From Cordilura impudica (taxonomy: Eukaryota; Arthropoda; Insecta; Diptera; Scathophagidae), in NCBI GenBank assembly GCA_963682025.1, contig OY821517.1, forward strand, positions 301,014,844 to 301,078,843: a stretch of DNA of 64,000 bases, given 5' to 3'. Shown here one piece after another: positions 35,019-46,519 of the stretch (positions are counted from its first letter, which is position 1; each line of letters begins with the position of its first letter). The notes under the pieces are model-generated. The model was not told the DNA's origin, made no database searches, and saw only the letters and a list, made by a program, of their open reading frames with translations. The position numbers and the translations under genes were made by a program.

Positions 35019-35275
35019 AAAATACACACATGAAACACACAATGTTCAGTTCTAAAGCAGCCAACGCATATTTTTATTTTCATATCAATTATGTGTGTTT
35101 CTAAATTTTGTACGGTACCCAACACAATCATGATTGTGTTTCGTTTTAATATTTTCTTATCTACACGAACATTTTTCTATCACGTACTTTTTGTTTCGAA
35201 CACACATAAACCACACAAATTCGAGTGTAGCTTTAAACATCTAAAAACTAGACCATTACCCATCTTTTCATTTTT

Positions 35276-35306
<31 letters not shown>

Positions 35307-35741
35307 TTATAACTGCTAATGAATTATGTTAGATTTTTTTTTAAATAAATTTGGTTGAAACAATTGTTGTCTTTATTATAGGGGTGTTTCAGATTTTTCC
35401 GAGTGGATAATGTTTTATTTAATTTTTAATACGTGTTGAAGAACATATTCTATTTTTTTTTTAGCAGTACACTTGCAAGAAATTGAACTTAAAATAAAGC
35501 TATAGTCGAATCTGTGTGGTTTATGTGTGTTCGAAACAAAAAATACGTGATAGAAAAATTTTCATGTCGATAACGAAATATTAAAGCGAAACACAACCAC
35601 GATTGTGTTGGGCACCGTAGAAAACTTAGAAACACACATAATTGATATGCAAATATAAATATGTGTTTGTTGGTTTGAACTATGTTTGTTTACATATATG
35701 TACGAGTTTTTTATTCAGTGTGTGTTTTTTTCTGAACTCTG
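35019..35741. mobile_element. Foldback-type family D, complete copy
   Basis: Two long arms in opposite orientation: left about 35040-35240 and right about 35500-35690, sharing CATATCAATTATGTGTGTTT, GGTACCCAACACAATCATGA and AACACACATAAACCAC. The right tip reads CAGAGTTCAGAAAAAAACAC on the minus strand; the left tip differs (AATACACACATGAAACACAC). Non-coding, about 720 bp. Confidence 0.75.
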
Positions 35742-36619
35742 AAAAATATATCTTTTTTACAATTAAAGTTAAAAATGACAAACGTCTCGTTTCTCACAAG
35801 TTTAAGTGAACTTTTAAGCCTTTTGGCAAATTAAGGGTGCAGTTAAATCTTTTAAGTCCTTAAGTAAAAACTAAATAACTTTAACTTTAAAGGTAAAAAT
35901 GAAAAAACCAATCTTCGTCCGAAATTGTTGAATTTGCAGTTGTTTACACTTAAATTTTGTAGCACAGTGTAATCTTGAAAATCGTTTACATTGATTTAAA
36001 TCGTTTAGCTTGAAGGGTATTCCAACCACGAAAAACTTTATTGCAAAATTGTTTTATTTAAGCAATGTTCGATTGCTAAATTATTATACAAAATTATTAT
36101 GATTTAGAAATACTTCAAATTCATAAACATTGGCCGATTTTTCAATAGAATTTAATTCATAATCATTCATGACCCTCTGTAGGTTTTTTAAATCCAACTA
36201 AAGAATAAAGCGCCAGTTTTTTCTTTTTTTTTATTGGACGCAACACATCAAAGCAGTTGTTTCGTTGGAAGCATTTAAGTGTTGAATTATTCTTAGATTA
36301 AAAGTTATGATTTAAAATGTTGAGAGAAGCTTTAAAGTTATTCTGCGATTACACTGTATGACATGACTTGGCTTCACACTGAACAGTTTCTGAAAATATA
36401 ACTAAAAAAATATCTGTGTCTCCCGGTTTTTTTTTAGATCAACCGTCCTTCTAACTCCTGGGGAAAGCACTATTATGCCCACAAGATCGATGGTTTTTTT
36501 ACAGTGAAAAATATCGTACATGAGAAATTATAAAATGCCTTAAAGGAACAGTTTAATAAAATGTCATCTGCGCCGATTATACCAACTGGGATATATTGTA
36601 TTAAAAAAAGTGCACTCAC
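35742..36619. other. No recognised gene
   Basis: AT-rich sequence, nothing coding recognised. Confidence 0.4.
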
Positions 36620-36621
36620 TA

Positions 36622-37291
36622 GGGCGGGTTTATTTGTAGGGAGGCAAAAAATCACTCAACTGACAAGGGAAATCATATTCTAGGGATCAAAATAAGAAAC
36701 TTTGCCCAAGGAACCATACCTCTAAAACGAATTCTGATGTCCCCACTTTTGACCTGTCTATCTGTCTGTCTGTCTGCTATGGGGCAACCCCATTCCCCCT
36801 CATGCAATTGATCTGAAACTTGGCCCATAGTCTTGTTGTGACTGGAGATTAATTTTGGGGTAGTCACGCAGAGTCACGCATAGTTCCGATCGTTCTTTTT
36901 GAATAACATAACATAGTCAAGGCATATGATTTATTTGCAGAGTAGAAGATACGTATACGTGTGAGTGTTAATTTTAATATTAAATCATAGTCAGCCCAAT
37001 TCTAAACAGAAAATGTTGATTTTTTTAAATGTTTGTATGGGGCACCCCCAGGGGGGTTAGAGGCTGTGTGTCACTGGCATGGGTGGGTCGGCCCTTCAAA
37101 GTTAGTGGGGGTCGATCATACATTTGGACTCGATTGGGGCACTCTAAACGGGTCAAAGTGAGACAGACAGGTCAAAAGTCGGGACATCAGAATTCGTTTT
37201 AGAGGTGTGGTTCCTCGGGCAAAGTTTTTTATTTTGATCCCTAGAATACGATTTTCCTTGTCACTTGAGCGATTTTTAAATCGACCCGCCC
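36622..37291. mobile_element. TA-flanked MITE with ~150-bp inverted repeats
   Basis: The left arm (36622 to about 36775) and right arm (about 37145-37291) are near-perfect inverted copies. Both start GGGCGGGT and contain ATTCTAGGGATCAAAATAA, ACTTTGCCC, ACCTCTAAAACGAATTCTGA and TTTTGACCTGTCT. TA flanks both ends (36620-36621 and 37292-37293), which suggests mobilisation by a Tc1/mariner transposase (inference). The centre includes a block related to the 122-bp tandem array at 27.6-28.3 kb. Confidence 0.85.
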
Positions 37292-37322
37292 TAATACTCA
37301 CATTTGTTTTCAACTTTATATT

Positions 37323-38110
37323 TTATTTTTTATACCCTATACCACTATGTGGTTTGGGTATAATGACTTTGTGCTGCTGTTTGTAACAACCAAAAATATT
37401 TGACCTAGACCCATCTTTAATTATACCGATCGAATCAGAACCACTTTCTGAGTTGATTTAACAATGTCCGTCCGTCCGTCCGTCCGTCTGTGTGTCCATG
37501 TAAAGCTTGTAATCAAACTGCAGGTCGCAAATATGAATATATTTTGATGAAATTTGGTATTTGATCTTTTATCGGCCATGGGATGAACGCTATTGAAATT
37601 GGTGAGAATCGGTCCATGTTCAGACCTAGCCCCCATACAAATTACCCATATGAAATCGACATAAATTGCCATAAGATCCAAATTGTCATATAGATCTTAC
37701 TCAAATTGGGTTTGTATGCGTTCATTATATCCACTAATGAGTAGTCCAAAAATGATCCCTTTGACCCCATATAGAGCTGCTTCCCGATCTTCACTTAAAT
37801 CTATTAAAAAACAAAAATATTGCACTGATTCTTCTCAAATTTTGTTTGTACATATTTTTGCAAAATACAAGAGACTTTACCAAACATGATCAGGATCGGT
37901 CCATTTTTGAACCTAGTCCCTTTATAGATATAGCATCCGATATGAACTTTTTCATATCTGCAGCCAAAAAAATTAATAAAAATCCCACTCAAATTTGGTC
38001 TATGCTTATTTTCTATATCGAAGTAGTTGGACCGAAAGATAGGGTCTCTAAACCATGGTATAGGGTATCATATAGTCGGTCTAGACCGGACAAAATGGCT
38101 AGTTCTTACA
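37323..38110 (-). repeat. Mini-me-like repeat (family B), most complete copy
   Basis: The left end TATACCCTATACCACTATGT GGTTTGGGTATA can form a hairpin; a (GTCC)n/(GTCT)n tract follows at about 37466-37492; the right end holds the GGTATAGGGTATCATATAGTC and GGTCTAGACC terminus. No gene; minus-strand frame 37421-37681 and similar frames mirror the repeat only. Confidence 0.75.
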
Positions 38111-38318
38111 ATAATATAGTGGCTAGATTTTGTTAGAGGTACTCAAAATGAATTAACAAAAAACTTAGGTATTTTCATGATTTTAAATAATATCAATTAT
38201 TAAAAGCTATCAGCATAAATGTAAGAAGTAAGTAGCGTTTTTTTTTTTAATTTTTTAGTGGCGGGGAAAAAATTCACTGCTATGCTATCATTTCATATAT
38301 TCGACTTATTTATATTTA

Positions 38319-38683
38319 CTAGCAGATTCCAGAGCTCGAAATTCAAGTGCAGTTTCTAGGAAGCTTTTTTTCAACTTAGCCAATTCACAAACCAACACTT
38401 TTATGGCTTATTATTATTGTGAATGAAGATAACAAACTCATTAACAAATACATTAAAAAATTTAATAAAACACACATAGCATATGTATAGTTTTATGTAT
38501 GTGTTAGTTGCAACTTTAAATGTAATTTACTCAAAATAAAGGAAAAAATTAAAAAATCTGTAAATCTGCAAAACGCCTAAAAACAAATGCCTTTCAAATA
38601 ATATACGTTTGGTCAAAATCGGGATAAAACGGTAGAACAAAATATCGGTCACAAGAAATCGCCTAGCCTATTAATAATATAGA
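38319..38683 (-). mobile_element. Non-autonomous Helitron (family A), copy 4
   Basis: Best-preserved ends of the family. Minus strand starts TCTATATTATTAATAGGCTA after A, ends with the CTCGAA/TTGAAT-type hairpin, GGAATCTG and CTAG, then T. This copy lacks the insert seen in the 8.5-kb copy and serves as its empty-site reference. Confidence 0.88.
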
Positions 38684-39360
38684 TTATTTATATTTCACCC
38701 CACATGATAATAATTTGTCTATACGAAATTATTCTATTTAATAAATAAAATTATGCAAACTAAATGAGAATGATAATATAGCTTTTATAAGTTTCCATGC
38801 CTATACAAAACTATTCACCATACATACAATTACGTTTTTATTTGTTTAAAGAGAGTTAGAGTATACCCATCCGTGTTATTCGCTTACCCTCATCGATAAA
38901 TCATTCGTTCACATGTAAAAAAAAAAACCGAAACAAGCAACTAAACATGTGTATGCATCGCTGATACATATATAAAAAACTGAGACACGCACAATGGCGC
39001 CATTTGATGTTTTGCGTTGCAATAATCATAAATTTTGAACCAGTTGAGACAATCAAATAATTGTCCACCCTATGAAATAAGTGTTTGGACAAGGTGCTGC
39101 CTTCCAGATGCTTACTTATGGGATACCAAAGTTGAAATAAAAAAAAAAACATTATTTTTAACCATTTATATTTTTTATGCTTCTATTTGAAAGTTTTTAT
39201 GTTTTAAAATTATTATCCATAATGAAAAAAAAAAATAATCTGATTTTTCGAATTAATTTTGTCACATTGCTTCAGAATAATTAACACAATTCATAACGGA
39301 AAGTATATCTAATTAACTAATAATTTCTGAACTATAGTTATTGGATTTTAACCCTTTTCG
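38684..39360. other. No recognised gene
   Basis: AT-rich spacer, nothing recognised. Confidence 0.4.
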
Positions 39361-40080
39361 TGACTTCACATGTCGCAGAGATGAAATAAGTGGATCGGAA
39401 GATGCGGCCAACATGTTAAAGAGGTCCTCATTGTGCCTCACTCTGGATGCTTTGAACGTGTTCGATTACCTATATTTTTTATAAAATTTGTTGAGCGACT
39501 CGTTAGCTTCTTCGGAAAGCTCTCCAATTGACAAAGACTGGTGCCAAATCACCGCATTCGATATCGAGTAAAATCAATCGAAATTCCATATTTTGGTTTA
39601 TTATTTACATAAGACGGACAAACATCAGCCCTAGTTTCACTATTATTCTTAACTAGGGTCCATACTTCGTTAACTGTAACAGAGTTAAGTTATTCTAAGT
39701 GTACTATTTGGAAAATCAAAAAATAATTTCGATCGTAAAATTTCGATAACGAATGCGGTGATTTGGCCCCTGATATTTTATGGGCTGTCGGGTTCAGTTA
39801 CTTTAGTAGATAAATTTCCGCCAAATGTGATGCCGTTTTCGAAACATATTCTCCATACATTATAGAATTGAACTTTTCTTTGCAGTTTAAAACATTCAAG
39901 GTCGTTCCCAATCTTTTAGTGATTTGATTGTTAATTCTAGTGAATCTCCGCAAAGTGTTTCCATCATTTGAGTTTCCGTATCGTCACCTGGGGTAGTTTA
40001 CGTTTATTCCAACTTTTTGGAAAAAAGCATCCTATATTCGGTTCTATCTATTTTGCTCATCTTTATCTACTGTGTTTGCA
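39361..40080 (-). pseudogene. Relic of a repeated arthropod protein family, MITE-interrupted
   Basis: Minus-strand pieces read GNSNDGNTLRRF, LNCKEKFNSIMYGEYVSKTA, SHLAEIY and, beyond an inserted MITE, SIGELSEEANESLNKFYKKY then SRVRHNEDLFNMLAASSDP and LISSLR. These blocks match, from memory, an uncharacterised protein family that is multi-copy in arthropod genomes and probably transposon-borne. Its role is unknown to me. Several stops and frameshifts and the MITE mark it as dead. Confidence 0.6.
39538..39773. mobile_element. MITE family F, intact copy
   Basis: About 236 bp with inverted ends CTGGTGCCAAATCACCGCAT and CAGGGGCCAAATCACCGCAT, which continue with TTCG(A/T)TATCGA. The interior is non-coding and matches the copy at 25666-25897. 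It lies inside a coding relic. No convincing target duplication seen. Confidence 0.82.
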
Positions 40081-40654
40081 TCAAAGTGTTCCTCCTTTTA
40101 TGGAAGGATATCCCTAAACTTTGGCAAAAACTCCATACACCTTATCCTTGCGAGCAATGGTGAGGTTCCATATTCATAACTAGCTGCTTTTACCCGGTCT
40201 TGCCCGGAATCCAAAGGCCTTTGACTTGAAAAATGGTTCACTATGCTTAGCAAGCGCTGAGTAATTAGTCCCCAATGAACAAATTCCTCAAAAAATGATC
40301 TTTCTTCCCAACAATTTGTATAAGATTGGTGAATTTGTTCGTGATGAAAAAATACCTCAATGTTTACGTGTTTTGGGGAGTAAATTCATTTTTTATTTAA
40401 ATTAAAAATTTTTGATTTTTTAACTAAGGAGTTTTTTATAAGACGCTAAAATGCTGCAAAAATAAGCTGCGAAACTGCCTTAAGTTTTTTTTTTTCGAAG
40501 TTTATTTATATAACGGAATCGTTTGCAAATTAAACGAATCCGAACTTTTAAAAATTGAATTACTTCATTCAGTAAGTGATCATCATTGAGCAGAGACGTC
40601 AAATTCATAGAAGTTTCAGAAATGTAAAATTAATGCGATGTTTAAAATTGTGTT

Positions 40655-40905
40655 GTTGTCAACTTATTTTAATCACCAAAATATATTTGCGAGATCATTC
40701 CGAAATTTTAACTGAGCTGTGTTCCGAAAGCGCTTCGCGAATGCGTCCGCATGTCCACGTGCCGCTTCCGCGCGTTTGTTGTCGTCAACTTATTTTAATC
40801 GCCAAAATAAATTTTTCAGATCATTCCGATTTTTCAGCTGAGCTGTGTTCCGCGAGCGCGTCACGTCGCGTTCGCGCGCTGCTTCTTCGGATGCTATTGA
40901 AAAGA
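40655..40905. repeat. GC-rich ~127-bp tandem duplication inside the Helitron
   Basis: The sequence GTCAACTTATTTTAATC(A/G)CCAAAATA recurs about 127 bp apart, each copy ending in a GC-rich block with GAGCTGTGTTCCG and GCGCGC-containing words. This is the most GC-rich spot of the window and lies in the non-coding part of the Helitron relic. Confidence 0.75.
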
Positions 40906-41114
40906 CTACAGATTTTAAATACGTTTACTGCAGGACAGATATTGAGAGCAGCATGGGAAATTTGTTCATTTCTTTTGGGTTTTCTAAATTTGGGGAATTT
41001 GTTCATCGTGAAGTTATTCTCCAATTTTTCGGGGAATAAGTAAATTTTTTTGGGGGAAATTTGTTTCTTGGGGATTAAGGACTAAGCGCCTGCTTACTAT
41101 TACAACTAACTATG

Positions 41115-41290
41115 TTTATGCATGGATTATTTTGGGATATACATTTCTGGTTTTTCCTTCTGGTGCACATACGGAAAGATTGTGCTGGCTCCTAACTCTG
41201 GAGCAGGCGATATATAATTGTCTATGAGAAAAACAGGGAGATTCTAAGTTGATACCTGCTACCGTAAGAGATTGTCCTGTTATGTACGGT
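41115..41290 (-). pseudogene. Pif1-like helicase C-terminus of a Helitron
   Basis: The minus strand reads ITGQSLTVAGINLESPCFSH, RQLYIACSRVRSQHNLSVCA and PEGKTRNVYPKIIHA before a stop. The GQSL and QLYIACSR blocks are helicase motifs near the end of Helitron Rep/Hel proteins, the enzyme of rolling-circle transposition. Only this tail is present. Confidence 0.85.
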
Positions 41291-41304
41291 ATGTTAGGAA
41301 AAAC

Positions 41305-41700
41305 TTATTGTAACATCTCTTGCAATGAAGGAACCAACTCACAAAAGTTTTCTGATAGGGATATTACAGTTGATTCAGGAGTTTCACATTTCCTGGAGTC
41401 AGCTTGTCTTACCGGTTTGGTCTGAAGAGTTTGGTGTCTCGTTTCAGGATTTTCACATTCCCTGGGCTCAGCTTGTCTTATCCGTTGGGTCTCAAGATAT
41501 TGTTGAGTCGTTCCAGGATCTTCAGATTCCCTGGACTCAGCTTGTCTGAAAACCTTGTTTAATCGTTTCAAGAATTTCACATTCTTTCGACTCAGCTTGT
41601 CTTAGCCGCTGGATTTCTAGACTTACTTGAGTAGATTCAGGCATTTCCGCTTCTCTTAACAAAGCTTGTCTACATCTTGTCTGTTCAAGACGTTATTGGG
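41305..41700 (-). pseudogene. Coding tandem repeats, RQAESRE type, in Helitron
   Basis: About five 69-bp units encode a 23-residue repeat: RQAESRESEDPGTTQQYLET, RQAEPRECENPETRHQTLQT and RQADSRKCETPES are successive starts; further units up to 41700 contain frameshifts. Repeats of this composition are found near the N-terminal side of some Helitron proteins. The 91-codon open part (41305-41580) continues almost directly into the helicase tail. Confidence 0.65.
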
Positions 41701-42059
41701 TTTGCATAATTGCAAATAGTTCTTGTTACACCTTTACAACTCACTTATACAGTGAAAAACATGAAATTGAAATTTTTGTAATAGGTTGCTTTCCAATGTT
41801 GCCAAAAGGCGAGATGGAAATAAATGTAAGATTTCGTTTTCCAATGTAGTTAAAAAGGCGATATGGAAATACTTGTATTGTGTAACCTCATCGGAGTCAT
41901 CCTACAGTGATAGTCAACCTGTATCTGCTCACCCAGTAAATAAATCTGCACTAATTTTGAGGTGTTAAAACTCGTATAGTAAAAAAGGCAAGACGGGAAT
42001 ATTTGTAATAGGTTGATTTACAATATTTATTTCATAATGGTGTAAATTCAAGAGTAGTA
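41701..42059. other. Spacer with short direct repeats
   Basis: Words such as AAAAAGGCGATATGGAAATA and TTTCCAATGT recur two or three times between 41780 and 42010. No gene recognised. Confidence 0.4.
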
Positions 42060-42790
42060 AGTGGAGAGATTTATGCACAAAGTTTTAGGGATGTCCATTG
42101 AAAAACACCAAACATATATAGAAAATTAAAAAACTAGGCGTGCCGATAGAAATATATGACGACCTTGCCTGGGATATGAGAATAATGTGCATTAAAATCG
42201 AGCGAAACCCGTTAAAAAATTTAAAAAAGTGGGCGTGAAAGTAGGCGTGGCTGGTAAGAAACACATGGCGACCTTCTCTGGGGTATAGAGATCGTGTGTA
42301 CCAAGTTTCAGAGAAATCCGTTGAAAAGTTAAAATATGTGTAGCAAATATACCAAAAAATATTAAATGAATTGTATATAAAAAGCGGGCGTCAAATTAGT
42401 CGTGGCCGGTAGGAAGCATATGGTGACCTTTCCTAGAGTATAGAGATCGTTTGTACCAAATTTCAGAGATATCCGTTGTAAAATAAAAATTTGTATGGGG
42501 AACAAATATCAAAAAAAAAAAAACAGAAAATGAATTGGTTATAAAAAGCGGGCGTCAAAGTAGGCGCGGCCGATAGGAAGATCGTGTGTACCAAATGTCA
42601 GAGAAATCCGTTAACAAATAAAATTTTTTAAAGCGACCAAATATACCAAAGTGGGCGTAAAAGTAGGCGTGTCCAGTAAGAATCATATGGCGACCTTCCC
42701 TAGGGTACAGAGATTGTGGGTGCAAAATTTCAGAGAACTCCGTTGACAACTAAAAATTTGTATAGCGGTCAAACAAACAATCAAACAAAC
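42060..42790. repeat. Degenerate tandem repeats with GGGCGT core
   Basis: Four or five units share GTGGGCGTGAAAGTAGGCGT, (A/G)CATATGGCGACCTT, TATAGAGATCGTGTGTACCA and TTTCAGAGAAATCCGTTG, spaced by about 100-165 bp. It looks like a fly dispersed repeat; non-coding. Confidence 0.75.
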
Positions 42791-42805
42791 AGAAAATGAA
42801 TTTTA

Positions 42806-43542
42806 TATATCTGTTTTCTGGAATAACCGCGTATGTCCATTTTTGTCAGTTTTGAGTTAACGATGTCAAATATATTAACTTTTAACGCCCTTTACGTGTG
42901 TTAAATTTAAAAAAAAAATATTGACCATTTCTGAGTTTTTTCTTTAAATAACGACGTAACTTAAATGTTCATTAAATTAATTTGCAGCACTATCGACGTA
43001 TGTCAACCTACGTTTGATCACTGACAAATTATTTTCTCAGAAAACGACACATACCGACATACGTTGTTATTAATGAAAAAAAATGCAAAATAATTTTGGA
43101 TTATTCTTCAGTTTATAACCACTTATAAAAACTTGTGTATTGTACGTTGTTATATTCTCACCATAAGTCCCGTTAACTTTTTGTTGGCGAACAAAAAAAT
43201 CAATTTTTCAAGCAACAGCAACTTATGTCTACATGGGTGGCTGCGTTGGTAGTTTTCTATTTCGAAGAAAACGACGTATGTCGACATAAGTTGTTTTATC
43301 TGCACACACTTTAAGTGTTATTTACATTTATTTTTTGTCCTTCTCTAGGATTTATTCCTCTGAAGATTTTTTACTCAAAATTTTATATAAAGTATTTATT
43401 GCCCATATCTACAGGACTGTTAAATAAAAAGCTCTAATAACTTTATATCGAGCCCATGAATTCAAATATAACGTTTTTTGGCTCCCCTGAACATTTTGAT
43501 TTTATGACAAACGCGGTTATTGTAGAAAACCACAGATATATG
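42806..43542. mobile_element. MITE-like element with palindromic internal motifs
   Basis: Ends carry inverted GTTTTCT..AATAACCGCGT(A/T)TGTC repeats (left 42812-42840, right about 43500-43530), with TATATCTG outside both. Inside, variants of ACGTATGTCGACATA recur in both orientations (near 43000, 43062, 43230 and 43275). No coding capacity. They may be transposase-binding sites. Confidence 0.7.
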
Positions 43543-43686
43543 GATTGCTCTCCTCGATTGTAGAATCGCTCAAATTCCGAATTTCTTTAGGGTATTTTTG
43601 CAAATATGTCATGACAAGGTTGAGATTGAATTTGTCTCTTCGTTATTACTTTTCCGTCAACCATGGTCAGATGGAACTCTTAACTA

Positions 43687-44810
43687 AAGGGTCCGCCATC
43701 TAACGTTTTTTTTTCAACTAGTGCTTATTTCGTAAATGGTATCCTTCCGCTGAACGAATATGGTTGTGTATACGCTTGAACAACGCTGGGAAATATCGCG
43801 ACATTACTTTGAAAATCATGGTAATGTTGCAGAATGTGTGCGAAAATTGCGTACGGATTTTCGAAGAAGAGAAGCACCGTCAGCTCCGTATGTTCGTTAT
43901 CTTGTGAAAAAAAGCGAAGGAAACTGGCATCCTCATCGATAAACCAAAGCGTGAAAAGCCAAAAACAGTGCGTACACCCGAGAATATTGCTGCTGTGGCA
44001 GAAAGTGTGCGTGAAGCGCCATCAACATCAATTCACCGTCGTTCTCAAGAACTGAACATTTCGGAGGCATCATTGAGACGAATTTTGCATAAAGACCTTG
44101 GTATGACACCATACAAAGTCCAATTGGTTCAGGAGTTGAAGCCAACTGACCATCCAATGCGTTTTCGCTTCGCTAAGTGGGCCTGCGATCGACTTACAGA
44201 AGATGCCGATTTTGCCAAAAAAAATCATCTTTTCAGATGGGCCATTTTTCTTCGAAAATGAGCAAGAAGTGGCCGTTACAGTCAATGGCGATCATTATCG
44301 GGCCATGTTGAACGAATTTTCGTTCACAAAAATTGAAGAGGAGGATATTGGCAACATTTGGTTTCAACAGGACGGCGCTACGTGCCACACAGCCGAAGCT
44401 ACACTCGATGTTTTGCGCCCTGTTTTTGAAGATCGCATTATCAGCCGCAGAGCTGATGTCGTTTGGCCACCTCGGAGCTGCGATTTGACACCGTTGGACT
44501 ATTATTTGTGGGGTGCCCTCAAAGATAAGTGTTACGCCAACAAGCCAGAGACAATTGACGCTTTAAGGGATAATATTCGTGAAGCCATTGGTGAAATACA
44601 GCTGCACACAATCGATAATGTGCTTAAAAATTGGACCGATCGTGTAGGCTACTGTATGGCCAGCCGAGGCAGCCATTTGAATGAAATTATTTTCCATTAT
44701 TAACCGGAAGGATTGTGCTTTCAAAAAAAAAAAAAATTTGAGATAATATTCAGTAGTTTTTTTTTATAGCATTTTCAAAAAAAAAAAAAAAAGTTATTTG
44801 GTGGACCCTT
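43687..44810 (+). mobile_element. Second DD41D mariner, internally deleted
   Basis: TIRs start AAGGGTCC(G/A)CCA at both ends, with TA duplications at 43685-43686 and 44811-44812. The sequence differs from the first mariner in both TIR and protein, so it is a separate subfamily. Its transposase is frameshifted and lacks about 48 residues. Confidence 0.9.
43760..44703 (+). pseudogene. DD41D mariner transposase, deleted and frameshifted
   Basis: Begins MVVYTLEQRWEISRHYFENH. A shift near 43915 leads to KPKREKPKTVRTPENIAAVA; a second shift at an A-run (about 44216-44224) leads to KKIIFSD and then directly to GPFFFENEQE. Compared with the mariner at 1.2 kb, about 48 residues between the first catalytic Asp and GPFFF are gone, although that Asp itself survives. 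FQQDGATCHTA and DLTPLDYYLWG supply the other two Asp residues, 41 residues apart. The C-terminus (GSHLNEIIFHY) and stop at 44701-44703 are intact. Confidence 0.92.
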
Positions 44811-44812
44811 TA

Positions 44813-46519
44813 CATTCAAGATATTTTCCTTCATTAGTTTTCAGCACTGCGGGTTTAATCTTTTCAATTTTCTCTTGAATGTCCTACACTGTGGTCCTCA
44901 TGACTTCCGGCAGTAATCTAAAAGAATAGTTTATTTGTGCACCCTGTATCTGAATTTCCCAGAGATAAACGCCATAGAATTTCTGGAACAATGTCTTTTT
45001 ACCATTTTTTTTAACTCCAGCAATCGAAGGAGCAGCTGGACTTTGTTAAATTAGATATTTTTGTTTGATTAATCAATTTATCGATTTTTGATATTGCAAT
45101 CACTAGTTACGACGTTCTGTATTTTTTACCAAACGTTTTAAAAAGCACATCCTTTCCTGTATCTGTATTAACTAAGATTTTGCCCAAAATCTTATATCTG
45201 CTTATTTTATTTGTCGATTTTCCATCTTACCCAATATATTTCGTAGCAGCCAAATTTTTTCAAAAACATAGAGTATTGGGTACCGTTCAGCCTGCTTACA
45301 ACGAGTACAACTTATTTAGCTAATTTACTTAAAATGACATTCAGCAAAAACGCAGGAAACGCGTTAATTCTCTTACTTAGAACTTAAAAGTTCCGGCCAT
45401 TAACAGAATTAAAATCTTTTCTAATGTGGGTTTTTAATGTCATTGTACGACAATTTGAAATTAATTAAATAATTTATATGTAAAGTATATAACATTTATT
45501 TTTTGCCTATTTTATATTAATTAGACCGATTAGTGGTGTTTAGACTTCACTTCTGATTATACAAAATATTAATTGATATGTTATTGTATTCATATAATGG
45601 TCGGCCTAGAGGTTATAACCTAATTCTCATTTGTCAAACCTTTTAAAATTAGCATTTTGTATCATTACTGATCTTTGGTTAAGAATTATTGTTTGTTTTT
45701 TTATTAAATGTTTTTTATAAGCAAGTATGTAAATATTTTTAATTACAAAAAATTACTAAAGAATTACCTTTTCGACTTTTCCCACCGTTTCTCTGACATT
45801 CATATTTAAAGCTCTTATTTTGTAAGTGGTGAAATCTGCAAGATATTGTCTAGCTTAACAGCTTAACTACCTGTTATTTATAGACGTTATAAATTAGAGC
45901 CCATTCAAACAAATAATTAAAGATCCAAATGATTAAAATGTCTCCAATCCGTTTAGTTTGAACACACTAATGCAGCAATTATTACTATTATTACTATTTA
46001 ATTGTCATTCATTAAAAATCAATTTATAACTTAAATGAAATGGCATATGTTATAAATTAAACCAGTGTTATTAATAAAACAAGAAATCTAAAGTCGGTCA
46101 GTTCCGATCATTTCCTGCAAATGGCCCTGATCGGCTTTGAATTTATTCAAAAATTAATGTATTTTTTGTCTACTCTACCATACCATTATGTGGATGCCTC
46201 AGTTGCCAAATAGATTAACTCCATTTTCTGATGTATAAAACTTTTAATTCTAAACGAATTTCTCTAACAACAATATGACAATATCACATTAAAATTTTCA
46301 TAACTTAGAACGTGAAGCTAATCGACTTGGAAAATGAGGCGTTCATTTATGTATCTTCAAGTTAAAATAAGATCCACTGATCTTAGATCAACACGCAATC
46401 ATTTGCGAAAACGTTTAACATATTACCTTGTTAAGAAAACGTAATTTTTCCTTGCAAATTAGAACTAATGGATTGGCAAGTAATTCATAGAGTTTTGCAT
46501 TTTTAATGAGCAAGCTTAT
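44813..46519. other. No recognised gene
   Basis: A 1.7-kb AT-rich stretch. It holds no recognised coding family. AACAAGAAATCTAAAGTCGG at 46078 weakly resembles family B ends. Confidence 0.45.

Larger units (their letters stand above)
40180..41700 (-). mobile_element. Internally deleted autonomous-type Helitron, 3' part
   Basis: On the minus strand a 23-residue repeat region (41305-41700) is followed by the last motif of a Pif1-type helicase (41115-41290), then non-coding sequence, then CCGGGCAAGACCGGG and, 11 bases on, CTAG at 40183-40180 followed by T. These are a Helitron 3' end and its gene tail. The Rep domain and most of the helicase are missing, so a large internal deletion has joined upstream coding sequence to the helicase C-terminus. 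Confidence 0.78.

Noticed and set aside
41325..41549. Plus-strand 74-codon frame
   Set aside because: Complement of the 69-bp coding repeats; the minus-strand reading (RQAESRE) continues into the Helitron helicase tail and is preferred.
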